Part shown: positions 1 to 7,645 of the stretch, one piece after another
How the letters are laid out: every line of letters begins with the position of its first letter
Numbering within the stretch: the first letter of the stretch is position 1
NCBI GenBank assembly: GCA_017881055.1
Contig: JADGRF010000048.1
Coordinates: forward strand, 1 to 39,158
DNA from: Sandaracinaceae bacterium
Lineage (GTDB): Bacteria; Myxococcota_A; Polyangia; Polyangiales; JAFGIB01
Length of the DNA: 39,158 nucleotides
Direction of reading: 5' to 3'
The notes under the pieces: generated by a model
The model's database searches: none
What the model was told of the DNA's origin: nothing
The model's input: the letters and a program-made list of their open reading frames with translations, nothing else
Position numbers and translations under genes: made by a program

Positions 1-58
1 CGCGCTTCATGAAGCGCGCGTCAACCGAGCCGCGCACGCGTGGAGCTTTCTCACTCAC
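1..58 (-). CDS. ribD: RibD-like riboflavin biosynthesis protein, N-terminal fragment cut by window edge
   Basis: Only 19 codons lie in the window. A GTG at 58-56 follows an AAGGG-like ribosome binding site and overlaps the nrdR stop codon by 8 bases, so translation is probably coupled. The peptide ends in VDARFMKR, which resembles the conserved beginning of bifunctional RibD deaminase/reductases (a D-x-x-x-M-x-R-A-L helix). NrdR followed by RibD is a common bacterial gene order, which supports the call. Nothing of the catalytic zinc site is visible, so this rests on a very short match plus gene order. The gene continues beyond position 1. Confidence 0.5.
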   Translation of the reverse strand, partial: MSEKAPRVRGSVDARFMKR

Positions 59-521
59 CGTCGCCCTTGGGGTGTGTGAGCAGGCGCGACAGCTCGGCCA
101 TGAACTCGTGAATGTCCTTGAAGCTGCGGTACACGCTCGCGAAGCGCACGTACGCCACCTGGTCCAGCTCCTTCAGCCCGCGCATCACCTCTTCGCCGAT
201 GCGCGACGACTCGATCTCTTTCTCGCTCGATTCCACCAGGTCGCGCTCGATCTTGTCGACCAAGGCTTCGAGCTGGTCCGAGGCAACCGGTCGCTTCTCG
301 CAGGCGCGCCGTAGCCCGGCCATGACCTTCAAGCGGTCAAAGGGCTCGCGCCGGGCGTCCTTCTTCACGACCATCGGCAGCACCAGCTCGATGCGCTCGT
401 AGGTGGTGAAGCGACGCGTGCAGCGCTCGCACTCGCGCCGTCGACGCGTGACTTCGTCGCCTTGGGAAAGGCGCGAGTCGATGACCTTGTTGTCGACACA
501 GCTGCAGAACGGGCACTTCAT
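51..521 (-). CDS. nrdR: Transcriptional repressor NrdR
   Basis: This 156-residue protein is full length for NrdR, the nucleotide-sensing repressor of ribonucleotide reductase genes. The N-terminal zinc ribbon is complete, with C3, C6, C31 and C34 in the usual MKCPxC and CxxCxRRFTTYE contexts. It is followed by an ATP-cone domain (about residues 47-137) that binds ATP or dATP and controls oligomerisation and DNA binding. The start ATG is fixed by the MKCP motif. The gene is followed, with a short overlap, by a ribD-like gene. No reductase gene lies in the window, so its targets are elsewhere. Confidence 0.97.
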   Translation of the reverse strand: MKCPFCSCVDNKVIDSRLSQGDEVTRRRRECERCTRRFTTYERIELVLPMVVKKDARREPFDRLKVMAGLRRACEKRPVASDQLEALVDKIERDLVESSEKEIESSRIGEEVMRGLKELDQVAYVRFASVYRSFKDIHEFMAELSRLLTHPKGDGE

Positions 522-574
522 GGCGGGCGCACGCTAATACGACGCAGGCAGCGCGTTCAACTCGCGCGAGACAA

Positions 575-1963
575 TCATTGGGGATCTACGCCACGTTGCA
601 AGCGCACGACCGCTTCGATGTGAGCCGTTTGCGGGAACATATCGAGCGCGTGGACTCGGTCCGCCCGATAGCCGAGCGCCGCAAGGGCGCGCAGATCTCG
701 GCCCAGCGTAGTCATGTGGCACGACACGTAAACCACGCGCGCCGGGCGACAGCGCGCCACCAGGGCAGAAAGCCCTGGCGCACCGCCACGCGGCGGGTCG
801 AGCACGATCGTATCGGCCGAGCGGACGGCGCGTTCGGTGTTTGCGAGGTCGCTTGCGTCGCTCGCATGAACGCGAGCCGCGTCGAGACCACGCTCACGAA
901 GATTCAGGCGACACGCCTCGGCGGCGGCGGCATCCAGCTCGAAGGCGTCGAGCTCCGCGGCTTGTCGAGCCAGCGCGACGGTTAGGTTGCCGTGCCCCGC
1001 GTAGAGCTCGAGCAGCCGTGCCCCGCGGGCCTCGGCAAGCTCGGTCACGAGCGCGCACAGCCGGGCGTTCACGTCGCTGTTGGCCTGGGCGAAGCTGCTC
1101 ACGGGTGCGCGCAACGGAAGGCCGTCGCCAGCGATGCTCGCCTGGCGTGTGTCGCCGAACGTTGCCGGCGCTCCTTTCTGAACGCGCAGCTCGACACCGC
1201 GGATTCCTGCGTTGCCGACCAGGCCTTCCGCTGCGCGGTACAGCGCGGGCAGCGCCGGTGCGTCGCACGCGATGTGCACGACGACGCCGTCCGGTTCCAC
1301 CTGCGCGAGCTCGATCTCTCCAGCTCCTTCGAGCGTGGGAAAGAGCGCGCTTCGCAGCGCCGAAAGTGCGTTCTGCAGCGCGGTTTCCAGGACCAAGCAG
1401 GTCGGCGCGTCGATCAGCAAGCGCGAGCCCGCCGCGTGGTAGCCGAGCAGCGTGCCCGCTCCGGTCTTGCGAAACGACAGCCTCACGCGCCGCCGGTAGC
1501 CCAGCTCTTGGCCCGGCGCTTCGAACTGCGGCAGCACGTCAGGCAGGCAAACGCCCTGCACCGCGCGCGCCACGTGCTCGAGCTTGAGAGCGCGCGCCGC
1601 TTGGGAGCGCAGCGACATCAAGGGGCAGCCGCCGCAGCGTGCGGCGAGCGTGCACGCGGGCTCTCGCCGATCCGGCGATGGCGTGACCACGCGCTCGAGC
1701 TCGCCCCGCAGCACGCCCTGCCTGCGCTCGCGAATGCGCACGCGCACCGCTTCACCCGGGAGCGCGCCGTAGGTCAACACTACGCCTTGCTCGGTCTCGA
1801 CCGCGCACGCGCCCTCCTGCGTGACGTCGCGGACGGTACCCACGAGCACCGTCCGCGGCTCTTCGGGTCGCCGCGCGCCCTGCGTCGTGGAGCGCTGCGT
1901 GGAGCGCTCCGTCGAGCGCTCCGTCGAGCGCTTCGTGGGGCGTCGGTGGTTGCGCTCAGACAA
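575..1963 (-). CDS. RlmD/RumA-type 23S rRNA or tRNA (uracil-5-)-methyltransferase
   Basis: A 462-residue SAM-dependent methyltransferase of the TrmA/RumA family. After a 30-residue basic, repetitive leader comes a TRAM-like RNA-binding segment (about 38-92). The [4Fe-4S] cysteines typical of RumA follow: C104, C110 and C113 (CGGC), with a later Cys in APTCLVL. The C-terminal Rossmann domain has LELYAGHGNLT and the catalytic segment VYVSCHMTTLGRDL. Most relatives have SCNP here, so a His replaces the usual Asn after the nucleophile. The start is TTG at 1963-1961, overlapping the mnmA stop by 8 bases. The leader contains four tandem RST(E/Q) units encoded by a 12-bp repeat. Whether the target is U1939, U747 or another uridine cannot be read from sequence. 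Confidence 0.88.
   Translation of the reverse strand: MSERNHRRPTKRSTERSTERSTQRSTTQGARRPEEPRTVLVGTVRDVTQEGACAVETEQGVVLTYGALPGEAVRVRIRERRQGVLRGELERVVTPSPDRREPACTLAARCGGCPLMSLRSQAARALKLEHVARAVQGVCLPDVLPQFEAPGQELGYRRRVRLSFRKTGAGTLLGYHAAGSRLLIDAPTCLVLETALQNALSALRSALFPTLEGAGEIELAQVEPDGVVVHIACDAPALPALYRAAEGLVGNAGIRGVELRVQKGAPATFGDTRQASIAGDGLPLRAPVSSFAQANSDVNARLCALVTELAEARGARLLELYAGHGNLTVALARQAAELDAFELDAAAAEACRLNLRERGLDAARVHASDASDLANTERAVRSADTIVLDPPRGGAPGLSALVARCRPARVVYVSCHMTTLGRDLRALAALGYRADRVHALDMFPQTAHIEAVVRLQRGVDPQ
1887..1934. repeat. Four tandem 12-bp repeats inside the methyltransferase leader
   Basis: Four direct units close to GTCGAGCGCTCC run from 1887 to 1934 and encode the repeated RSTE/RSTQ stretch (about residues 12-27) on the minus strand. 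The units differ by one or two bases. Such in-frame repeats can change copy number by slippage without breaking the frame. Confidence 0.9.
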
Positions 1964-3041
1964 TGAAGCCGCCGCCGACGACCCGGTCCCGCACGTAGAT
2001 CACGGCGGCTTGGCCGGGTGCAATGGCCAGCTGCGGCTCCGCGAAGCGCGCGCGGAAGCCACTCGCTGACGGCGTCACCTCGGCTGCCGCGGCGCTATGC
2101 CGCGAGCGAATCCGAACGTGGCCCTCGAACGGTGCCTCTGGCGGCTGACTCGTCCACATCACGCCTTCGGCGTGCAGGTCGCGCTGTGCACGGCGCTCGG
2201 CCGGACCGACGACGACCTCGCGGCTGTCCGCGATCACGCGCAGCACATAGCGCGGCTCCGCGCCTGGGATGCCGAGCCCGCGTCGCTGCCCGACCGTGAA
2301 GCCTTCGATGCCCGCGTGCGTGCCGAGCACCTGACCACTCTCGTCGATCACGTTGCCCGATCGGCCAGCTCGCTCCGCCGGCGCCGCGTCCGCGTGCCGC
2401 GCCACGAACCCGCGCACGTCCCCGTCCGGCACGAAGCACAGCTCTTGCGAGTCCGGCTTGTTCCAGTTCGACAGGCCCAAGCGCTGCGCCGCGAGCCGCG
2501 CATCCGGCTTCTTCAGCTCGCCGAGCGGCAGGATCAAGTTGCGCAGCACGTCCTGCGGCACGCCGAACAGGAAGTAACTTTGATCCTTATCGGCATCGTG
2601 CCCGCGCAGCAGGTGCACGCCGCCGACGCCATCATCGACGATACGCGCGTAATGTCCCGTGGCCAGGCGGTCTGCGCCGAAGCTCTCCGCGAGCTGCCAC
2701 AGCCGCGAGAGCTTCACCTGCTGATTGCAGGCCACGCACGGGATCGGCGTGCGGCCCGAGAGGTTCAGCGAGACGAATGGATCGACGACGTGCTTTCGGA
2801 ACGCCTCGCGTTCGTCGATTACGTAGTGCGGCACGCCCAAGTGCTCGCACGTGCGCCGCGCGTCGTCGCGGTCTTCCGGCGCGCAGCAGCGGCCGACCTT
2901 GTCACCGCCTTCGGCGTCCCACAGGTGCAACGTCACGCCGATCACATCGTGGCCCTGCTCCTTGAGCAGCGCCGCTGCGAGCGACGAGTCCACGCCGCCG
3001 CTCATCGCCACCAGCACACGCATGCGTCTCGAAGTCGCCAT
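1956..3041 (-). CDS. mnmA: tRNA-specific 2-thiouridylase MnmA
   Basis: MnmA places sulfur on C2 of the wobble uridine of tRNA Glu, Gln and Lys. The 361-residue product has the PP-loop SGGVDSS at residues 14-20, which activates the uridine with ATP. The two catalytic cysteines are visible as C105 in VACN and the Cys of QELCF further on. An extra cysteine (C102) lies next to the first. The ATG at 3041 is preferred: GAGAAG lies upstream and the protein then begins just before the PP-loop strand. A TTG at 3098 would add 19 low-complexity residues. The ATG at 3023 is also possible. A cysteine desulfurase lies 176 bases upstream on the same strand, as in the yrvO-mnmA pair of Bacillus, suggesting that desulfurase is the sulfur donor. 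Confidence 0.96.
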   Translation of the reverse strand: MATSRRMRVLVAMSGGVDSSLAAALLKEQGHDVIGVTLHLWDAEGGDKVGRCCAPEDRDDARRTCEHLGVPHYVIDEREAFRKHVVDPFVSLNLSGRTPIPCVACNQQVKLSRLWQLAESFGADRLATGHYARIVDDGVGGVHLLRGHDADKDQSYFLFGVPQDVLRNLILPLGELKKPDARLAAQRLGLSNWNKPDSQELCFVPDGDVRGFVARHADAAPAERAGRSGNVIDESGQVLGTHAGIEGFTVGQRRGLGIPGAEPRYVLRVIADSREVVVGPAERRAQRDLHAEGVMWTSQPPEAPFEGHVRIRSRHSAAAAEVTPSASGFRARFAEPQLAIAPGQAAVIYVRDRVVGGGFIV

Positions 3042-3217
3042 CGGGTCGCTTCTCGTGCCGCAGCCAGGCCCCGAGGTCAAGCCGCGCGTTCTCTTCAAGC
3101 GAACGATTGCGGACGAAAACGCTGTCTAGGAACCCTTTTCAATTTCGGGTACCTGCGATCGAAACCGCACGCGAACCTAACATTTTGCCCTGCTACTTCA
3201 GCCGTCGTCGAAGATCG

Positions 3218-4345
3218 TCACGCGGGCGGTCGCGCGAGCACTTTCGCGATCAAGGTCAGCGCGGATTCCTGCTCGATTTCAGTGGTTTCGACGCCAAAGC
3301 TCAGGCGCAGCGCGGCCCCGGCACGCCACGGTTGGTCCGGATGCATGGCTCGCAGCACCGGTGAGGGTTCTTGCAGGCCCGACGAGCATGCGGCGCCGCT
3401 GCTGGCGGCTAAGCCTTCGACGTCGAGCGCGGCGATCAGCGCTTCACCGCGCCAGCCCCGAACGCTCGTGTTGCTCACCGTGGACACGCGTGGACCGCTG
3501 CTCGCGTTGCGCACTGCGCCGAGCACGAGCAACGCGTGCTCCATGCGGTCGCGCAGCGTGGCGATGCGCGGTTGTGCTGCGAGCCGCTCGCCGAGCAGCT
3601 GGCACGCGGCGCCGAAGCCCGCGTGCGCCACGACGTCCGGTGTGCCGCCGCGTCGTCCGCGCTCTTGCGAGCCGCCATGCAGCACGGGATCGAGATCGAC
3701 ACCATGCCGCACCCAAAGCGCGCCGGAGCCCGCAGGTCCGCCGGTCTTGTGCGCAGCGCACGCCACGAGGTCTGCGCCCAGCTCCTCGACCGACAGCGGC
3801 AGCTTGCCGAGCCCTTGAACGGCATCGACGAACAGCGGAACGCCGGCGCCCCGACACACGCGAGCATACTCCGCCACGGGAAAGACGGTGCCTGTCTCGT
3901 GGTTGATCCATTGGATCGCGACTAGGCGCGTGTTCGGGCGCAGCTGCGCGCGCAGCACCTCGGGATCAGGTGGTGCACCTCCCGGTACCGCGAGCGTCGT
4001 CAGCTCGAGGTCGCGCGCCGCGCACACGGCCGCGAGACTTGCGAAGACCGCTGGGTGCTCGACGGCCGTCGTGATCACGTGCTCGCCCGTGCTGGCCAAC
4101 GCAAGTCGCCCGTGGATCGCGAGGTTGCACGCCTCCGTGCCGCCACTCGTGAACACCAGATCGGGGTTCCGCGCGCCGAGGGCTGCCGCGACCTGTTCCC
4201 TGGCGCTCTCCAGCACGCTGCGACTTGCGCGCCCCGCCGCATGCACACTCGCCGAGTTCGCCCAAGCGCGCGCCCGGACTGCATCCATCGCGGCCATGAC
4301 GCGCGGGTCGAGCGGAGTCGCTGCGTGGTGGTCTAAGTAGATCAG
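3218..4345 (-). CDS. Cysteine desulfurase, NifS/IscS class, with apparent CTG start
   Basis: A PLP enzyme that removes sulfur from cysteine and holds it as a persulfide. The reading frame from YLDHHAATPLDP to the end gives about 375 residues, normal for the family. Visible sites are the GGTEACN loop (68-74), H97 in EHPAV, D174 and Q177 in VDAVQ, the PLP lysine K200 in AAHKTGG, and the persulfide cysteine C320 in SSGAACSSG, as in group I enzymes. No ATG, GTG or TTG lies near the expected N-terminus. A CTG at 4345-4343 sits 7 bases after a GGGAAG ribosome binding site and overlaps the kinase stop as CTGA, so CTG is the likely start. Position upstream of mnmA suggests it supplies sulfur for tRNA thiolation. 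Confidence 0.93.
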   Translation of the reverse strand: MIYLDHHAATPLDPRVMAAMDAVRARAWANSASVHAAGRASRSVLESAREQVAAALGARNPDLVFTSGGTEACNLAIHGRLALASTGEHVITTAVEHPAVFASLAAVCAARDLELTTLAVPGGAPPDPEVLRAQLRPNTRLVAIQWINHETGTVFPVAEYARVCRGAGVPLFVDAVQGLGKLPLSVEELGADLVACAAHKTGGPAGSGALWVRHGVDLDPVLHGGSQERGRRGGTPDVVAHAGFGAACQLLGERLAAQPRIATLRDRMEHALLVLGAVRNASSGPRVSTVSNTSVRGWRGEALIAALDVEGLAASSGAACSSGLQEPSPVLRAMHPDQPWRAGAALRLSFGVETTEIEQESALTLIAKVLARPPA

Positions 4346-5577
4346 GACTGAGCTTCCCGGCGCGGTGGCGTTTGCTTCACCGTGAGCATGATCGCGGTGC
4401 CGGCCAAGCGCCGCCCGGCCACGGTCAGCTCGGGCGGACTCTGCACTTCGATGCCACCGCCGAGCGCTTCCGCGACATGCCGCGCGTACGCCAGGCCGAG
4501 CCCGACGCCACCGTGCTTGCGCGTGCGCGAGCCGTCTGCTTGAAAGAACGGCTCCAGGATCTGCTTCTGCGCTTCTACCGAGATGCCGACGCCGCTGTCG
4601 GCGGCCACGAACTGATACGCATCCGGCGTTCCGTCGCCGCGCGCGACTTGGCGCACGCCGACGGCTACGGTCGAGCCGCGCGAGGAGAATTTCGCCGCGT
4701 TGTCGAGGATGTGAACCATGGCGCGACGCAGCTTGTCGGGATCGCCCCGCGCCGGCATTTCCACCGGCACCTCTTCGCACGCCACTTCGATGCCGGCTTG
4801 TCGAAAGCGGCTGCTGACCTCGGTCAGCGCACGCGCCACCACTGCGGCGAAATCGTAGTCACGCTCGTACAGGTGCAGGCGACCGGTCTCGAGGTGACTC
4901 ACGTCGAGCAGCGTGTCGATCAGCGAGCGCAGCTTCTGCGTAGAGGTGTCGATCGACTCTAGGCACTTGCGCTGGAGCGGCGTGAGCGGCCCGGCCTCTT
5001 CGTCGAGCAGAAGGCGCAGATAGCCCACGACCGGCGTCATCGGCGTCGCAAACTCGTGGCTGAGGTTCTGCAGGAACATCTGCCGCAAGCGCGCGTTTTC
5101 CTCGAGTCGACGGTTGGCTTCGGACAGGCGCGAGACCGTTTGCTCGAAGCGCTCCATGATCTTTTGCGTCTGGGTGCGCAGCAGCTCGGCACTGTCGCTG
5201 TCGCGCTCGGTGCGTTCGGTGTGGCCCGACAGGTACTTCTCGATCAACGCGGGAAAGCGCCCCGCGTCGATCGGCTTCAGGATCAGACCGTCGGCGCCCA
5301 CGGCGATGGTGGTCTCGCGGTCGCCCTCGGCGGTGATCGCCACGATCGGCTTACCCATCATGCTCGGCATGCCGCGCAGGCGCAGCGTGACCTCGTAGCC
5401 GTCGAGCCCCGGGATGTTGATGTCCACCAAGACGATGTCGGGCTTGTGCGCCTCGGCGAGCCGAATGCCTTCGAGCCCCGACTCCGCGTCGAGCACTTCG
5501 TGCCCAACAGCGCCCAGGATCTTGCGGACGAGCAACCGGTTTACCGGGTCGTCCTCGATGTGCAGGACCCGCGCCAT
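4342..5577 (-). CDS. Receiver-histidine kinase (REC at N-terminus, soluble)
   Basis: A 411-residue two-component protein with no membrane segment. Residues 1-120 form a receiver domain with acidic pocket E8-D9-D10, phosphoacceptor D52 in VLVDINIPG, T82 and K101. A helical, probably coiled-coil linker (about 130-165) leads to a HisKA domain with H174 in LSHEFATP. The catalytic ATPase domain has the N box (HILDNAAKF, N293), G1 box (DSGVGI) and G2 box (GGVGLGL). The receiver-first order suggests that a phosphorelay or protein partner, not a ligand, controls the kinase. No cognate output regulator lies beside it. Its stop overlaps the putative start of the cysteine desulfurase gene, so the two are probably co-transcribed although no functional link is obvious. 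Confidence 0.93.
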   Translation of the reverse strand: MARVLHIEDDPVNRLLVRKILGAVGHEVLDAESGLEGIRLAEAHKPDIVLVDINIPGLDGYEVTLRLRGMPSMMGKPIVAITAEGDRETTIAVGADGLILKPIDAGRFPALIEKYLSGHTERTERDSDSAELLRTQTQKIMERFEQTVSRLSEANRRLEENARLRQMFLQNLSHEFATPMTPVVGYLRLLLDEEAGPLTPLQRKCLESIDTSTQKLRSLIDTLLDVSHLETGRLHLYERDYDFAAVVARALTEVSSRFRQAGIEVACEEVPVEMPARGDPDKLRRAMVHILDNAAKFSSRGSTVAVGVRQVARGDGTPDAYQFVAADSGVGISVEAQKQILEPFFQADGSRTRKHGGVGLGLAYARHVAEALGGGIEVQSPPELTVAGRRLAGTAIMLTVKQTPPRREAQS

Positions 5578-5680
5578 GATACGAGCACACTACCACCGTG
5601 CTTCCGCGCGCGTCGATTTCATGGTGCTCCCGCGCGCGAAAGTCGGCGGGGTCGAGCGGGGGCCGCTCATCCGTGCAGGC

Positions 5681-5709
5681 TTGCGCGCGCGGGTGTGTCC
5701 CGGTATCGA
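5681..5709 (+). promoter_or_regulatory. Candidate promoter for the methylmalonyl-CoA mutase operon
   Basis: TTGCGC (5681-5686), a 17-base spacer and TATCGA (5704-5709). Transcription would then begin at or next to the ATG at 5717, giving an almost leaderless message. The match is modest in GC-rich DNA. Confidence 0.3.
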
Positions 5710-5716
5710 AGAGCCC

Positions 5717-7645
5717 ATGCAAGACAAGCTTTTGGCCGAGTTCCCCGAGGTCGACTTCGAGACCTGGCGGGCGCAGGTCGACAAAGATCTCAAGGGCGCG
5801 GATTTTCAAAAGCGCCTCGTCACGCGCACGCTCGATGGTCTCGACGTGCAGCCGCTCTACGTGGACCGCGATGCTCCAGCAGCCGCGGATGGCGCGGGCT
5901 TCCCCGGGCTGCCCCCGTATCGCCGGGGCAGCTCGCCTACCGGCCACCACGGTAGCGCGTGGGACTGTCGCCCGCTGCACGAGCTTGCCGACGTGGCGCG
6001 TCTGCAGTCCGAGATCGCCGCGGACCTCGCGCGGGGGGCGCGCTCGCTCTGGCTGCGCTTCGACGGCAATGCGCGCGGCGGCGGCTCGAGCACGGCCGGC
6101 ATCGCCTGCGGTTCGACCGACCAGCTGGACGAGATCCTGAAGAACGTCGACCTCGCGCGGGTGTCGCTGATGCTCGATGCGGGCGGCAACGCGCTGCCTT
6201 TGCTCAAGCACCTGCTCGCCGTCGCGAAGAAGCGCTCGGTCGCGCCGGCTGCGCTGCGCGGCACGCTCACCTGCGATCCGCTCGCCGCGTTGGCCAGCGA
6301 CGGCAGTCTGCCCTACTCGCTCGACGCCGCGCGCGCGGTGCTTGTCGACCTCGTGCGCAACCTCGAAGGCACGCGCTTGCTCGCCGCCGCGGTGTCGACC
6401 GTTCCGTACCACGACGCGGGAGCCAGCAGCCCGCAGGAGCTCGGCTACGCGCTCGCCACCGGCGTCACATATCTGCGCTGGCTGAGCGACGCGGGCGTGA
6501 GTCTCGACGACGCTTCACGCCGCATCGGCTTCGTGTGCAGCATCGGCGGTGACCTGTTCACCGAAATGGCGAAGCTGCGCGCGCTGCGCGCGTGCTGGGC
6601 GAAGGTCGTTGCCGCTGGCGGCGGCAGCGACGCCGCGCAGAACACGACCATCCATGCGGTCACCTCGCATCGCACGAAGACGCAGCGCGACCCCTGGGTG
6701 AACATGCTGCGCGCCACCACTGAAGCGTTCTCGGCGATGGCGGGCGGCGCGGACTCGCTCACCACTACGGGCTTCGACGAAGCGATCGGCCCGTCGGATG
6801 GGTTCGCGCGGCGCATCGCGCGCAACGTGCAGATCGTGTTGAACGAAGAAGCGCACGTCACGCAGGTCGCGGATCCCGCGGGTGGCAGCTACTACGTCGA
6901 GGCGCTGACCGATCAGCTCGCCCGCGAAGGCTGGAAGGTGTTTCAGAGCATCGAAGCCGCGGGCGGCATGCAGGCCGCGTTGCTGAGCGGCGTCGTGGAA
7001 AAGCAGATCGCCGAAGTCGCAGCCAAGCGCATCGCGGCGATTCGCAAGCGGGCGGTGGCGCTCACGGGTGTCAGCGAGTTCGCCAACCTCGGCGAAGAGC
7101 CGGTCGTGCGCGAGCCCGTCGCGGGCTCGACGATGGGCAACGCGGTCACGCAGCACGCGGGTGCTGCGCGCATGAAGCCGCTGCCGATACGTCGCAACGC
7201 GGAGCCCTTCGAGGCGCTGCGCACGCGCTCGGACGCGCACCTGAAGAAGACCGGTACGCGTCCGACCGTGTTTCTCGCGAATCTCGGCGCCATCCCGCAG
7301 CACAAAGCGCGCTCGACCTTCTCGACTGGCTTCTTCAACGCGGGCGGCATCGCCGTGCTCGACAACGACGGGTTCGCCACTGCGGAAGATGCGGCCGCTG
7401 CATTCGCGGCGTCGGGCGCGAGCTTCGCCATCCTGTGTGGCAGCGATGAGCAATACCTGGAGTGGGTGCCGAAGGTGGCGGCCCTCTTGCAAGCCAAAGG
7501 CGCGGGCGAAGTATTGCTCGCGGGCCGCCCCGGTGAGCAGGAAGCCGCGTGGAAGACCGCCGGCGTCTCGACGTTCGTCTTCATGGGCGCCGATGTGGTT
7601 CAAACGCTCGCGGGCCTGCTCGACCGGATGGGAGTTGCGTCATGA
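5717..7645 (+). CDS. mutA: Methylmalonyl-CoA mutase small (non-catalytic) subunit
   Basis: A 642-residue partner subunit of AdoCbl-dependent methylmalonyl-CoA mutase, which interconverts methylmalonyl-CoA and succinyl-CoA in propionate metabolism. The N-terminus ([20 protein letters not shown]) is typical of the small subunit, followed by a TIM-barrel-like region and a C-terminal cobalamin-binding-like domain (from about residue 515). That domain lacks DxHxxG: the corresponding strand reads [14 protein letters not shown], as expected for a subunit that does not bind the cofactor. The ATG at 5717 is chosen over upstream in-frame starts because family members begin there. The stop overlaps the large-subunit start as ATGA. 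The gene is divergent from the kinase gene across a 139-base gap. Confidence 0.93.
   Translation: MQDKLLAEFPEVDFETWRAQVDKDLKGADFQKRLVTRTLDGLDVQPLYVDRDAPAAADGAGFPGLPPYRRGSSPTGHHGSAWDCRPLHELADVARLQSEIAADLARGARSLWLRFDGNARGGGSSTAGIACGSTDQLDEILKNVDLARVSLMLDAGGNALPLLKHLLAVAKKRSVAPAALRGTLTCDPLAALASDGSLPYSLDAARAVLVDLVRNLEGTRLLAAAVSTVPYHDAGASSPQELGYALATGVTYLRWLSDAGVSLDDASRRIGFVCSIGGDLFTEMAKLRALRACWAKVVAAGGGSDAAQNTTIHAVTSHRTKTQRDPWVNMLRATTEAFSAMAGGADSLTTTGFDEAIGPSDGFARRIARNVQIVLNEEAHVTQVADPAGGSYYVEALTDQLAREGWKVFQSIEAAGGMQAALLSGVVEKQIAEVAAKRIAAIRKRAVALTGVSEFANLGEEPVVREPVAGSTMGNAVTQHAGAARMKPLPIRRNAEPFEALRTRSDAHLKKTGTRPTVFLANLGAIPQHKARSTFSTGFFNAGGIAVLDNDGFATAEDAAAAFAASGASFAILCGSDEQYLEWVPKVAALLQAKGAGEVLLAGRPGEQEAAWKTAGVSTFVFMGADVVQTLAGLLDRMGVAS

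Noticed and set aside
1..18. Perfect 18-bp palindrome CGCGCTTCATGAAGCGCG as a terminator after nrdR
   Set aside because: It lies within the first codons of the ribD-like frame (ARFMKR) and has no U tract, so it is best explained as coding sequence.
1884..1936. Short tandem repeats as a CRISPR array
   Set aside because: Units are 12 bp and contiguous, with no spacers, and are in frame within a gene.
3042..3217. Small RNA or tRNA gene in the 176-base gap between the desulfurase and mnmA genes
   Set aside because: No cloverleaf, T-loop sequence or strong hairpin was found; only a weak TTGAAA box is visible on the minus strand.
6515..7603. 362-residue minus-strand open frame opposite mutA
   Set aside because: Composition is His/Arg/Ala-rich without any domain, and the plus-strand small subunit accounts for the DNA.
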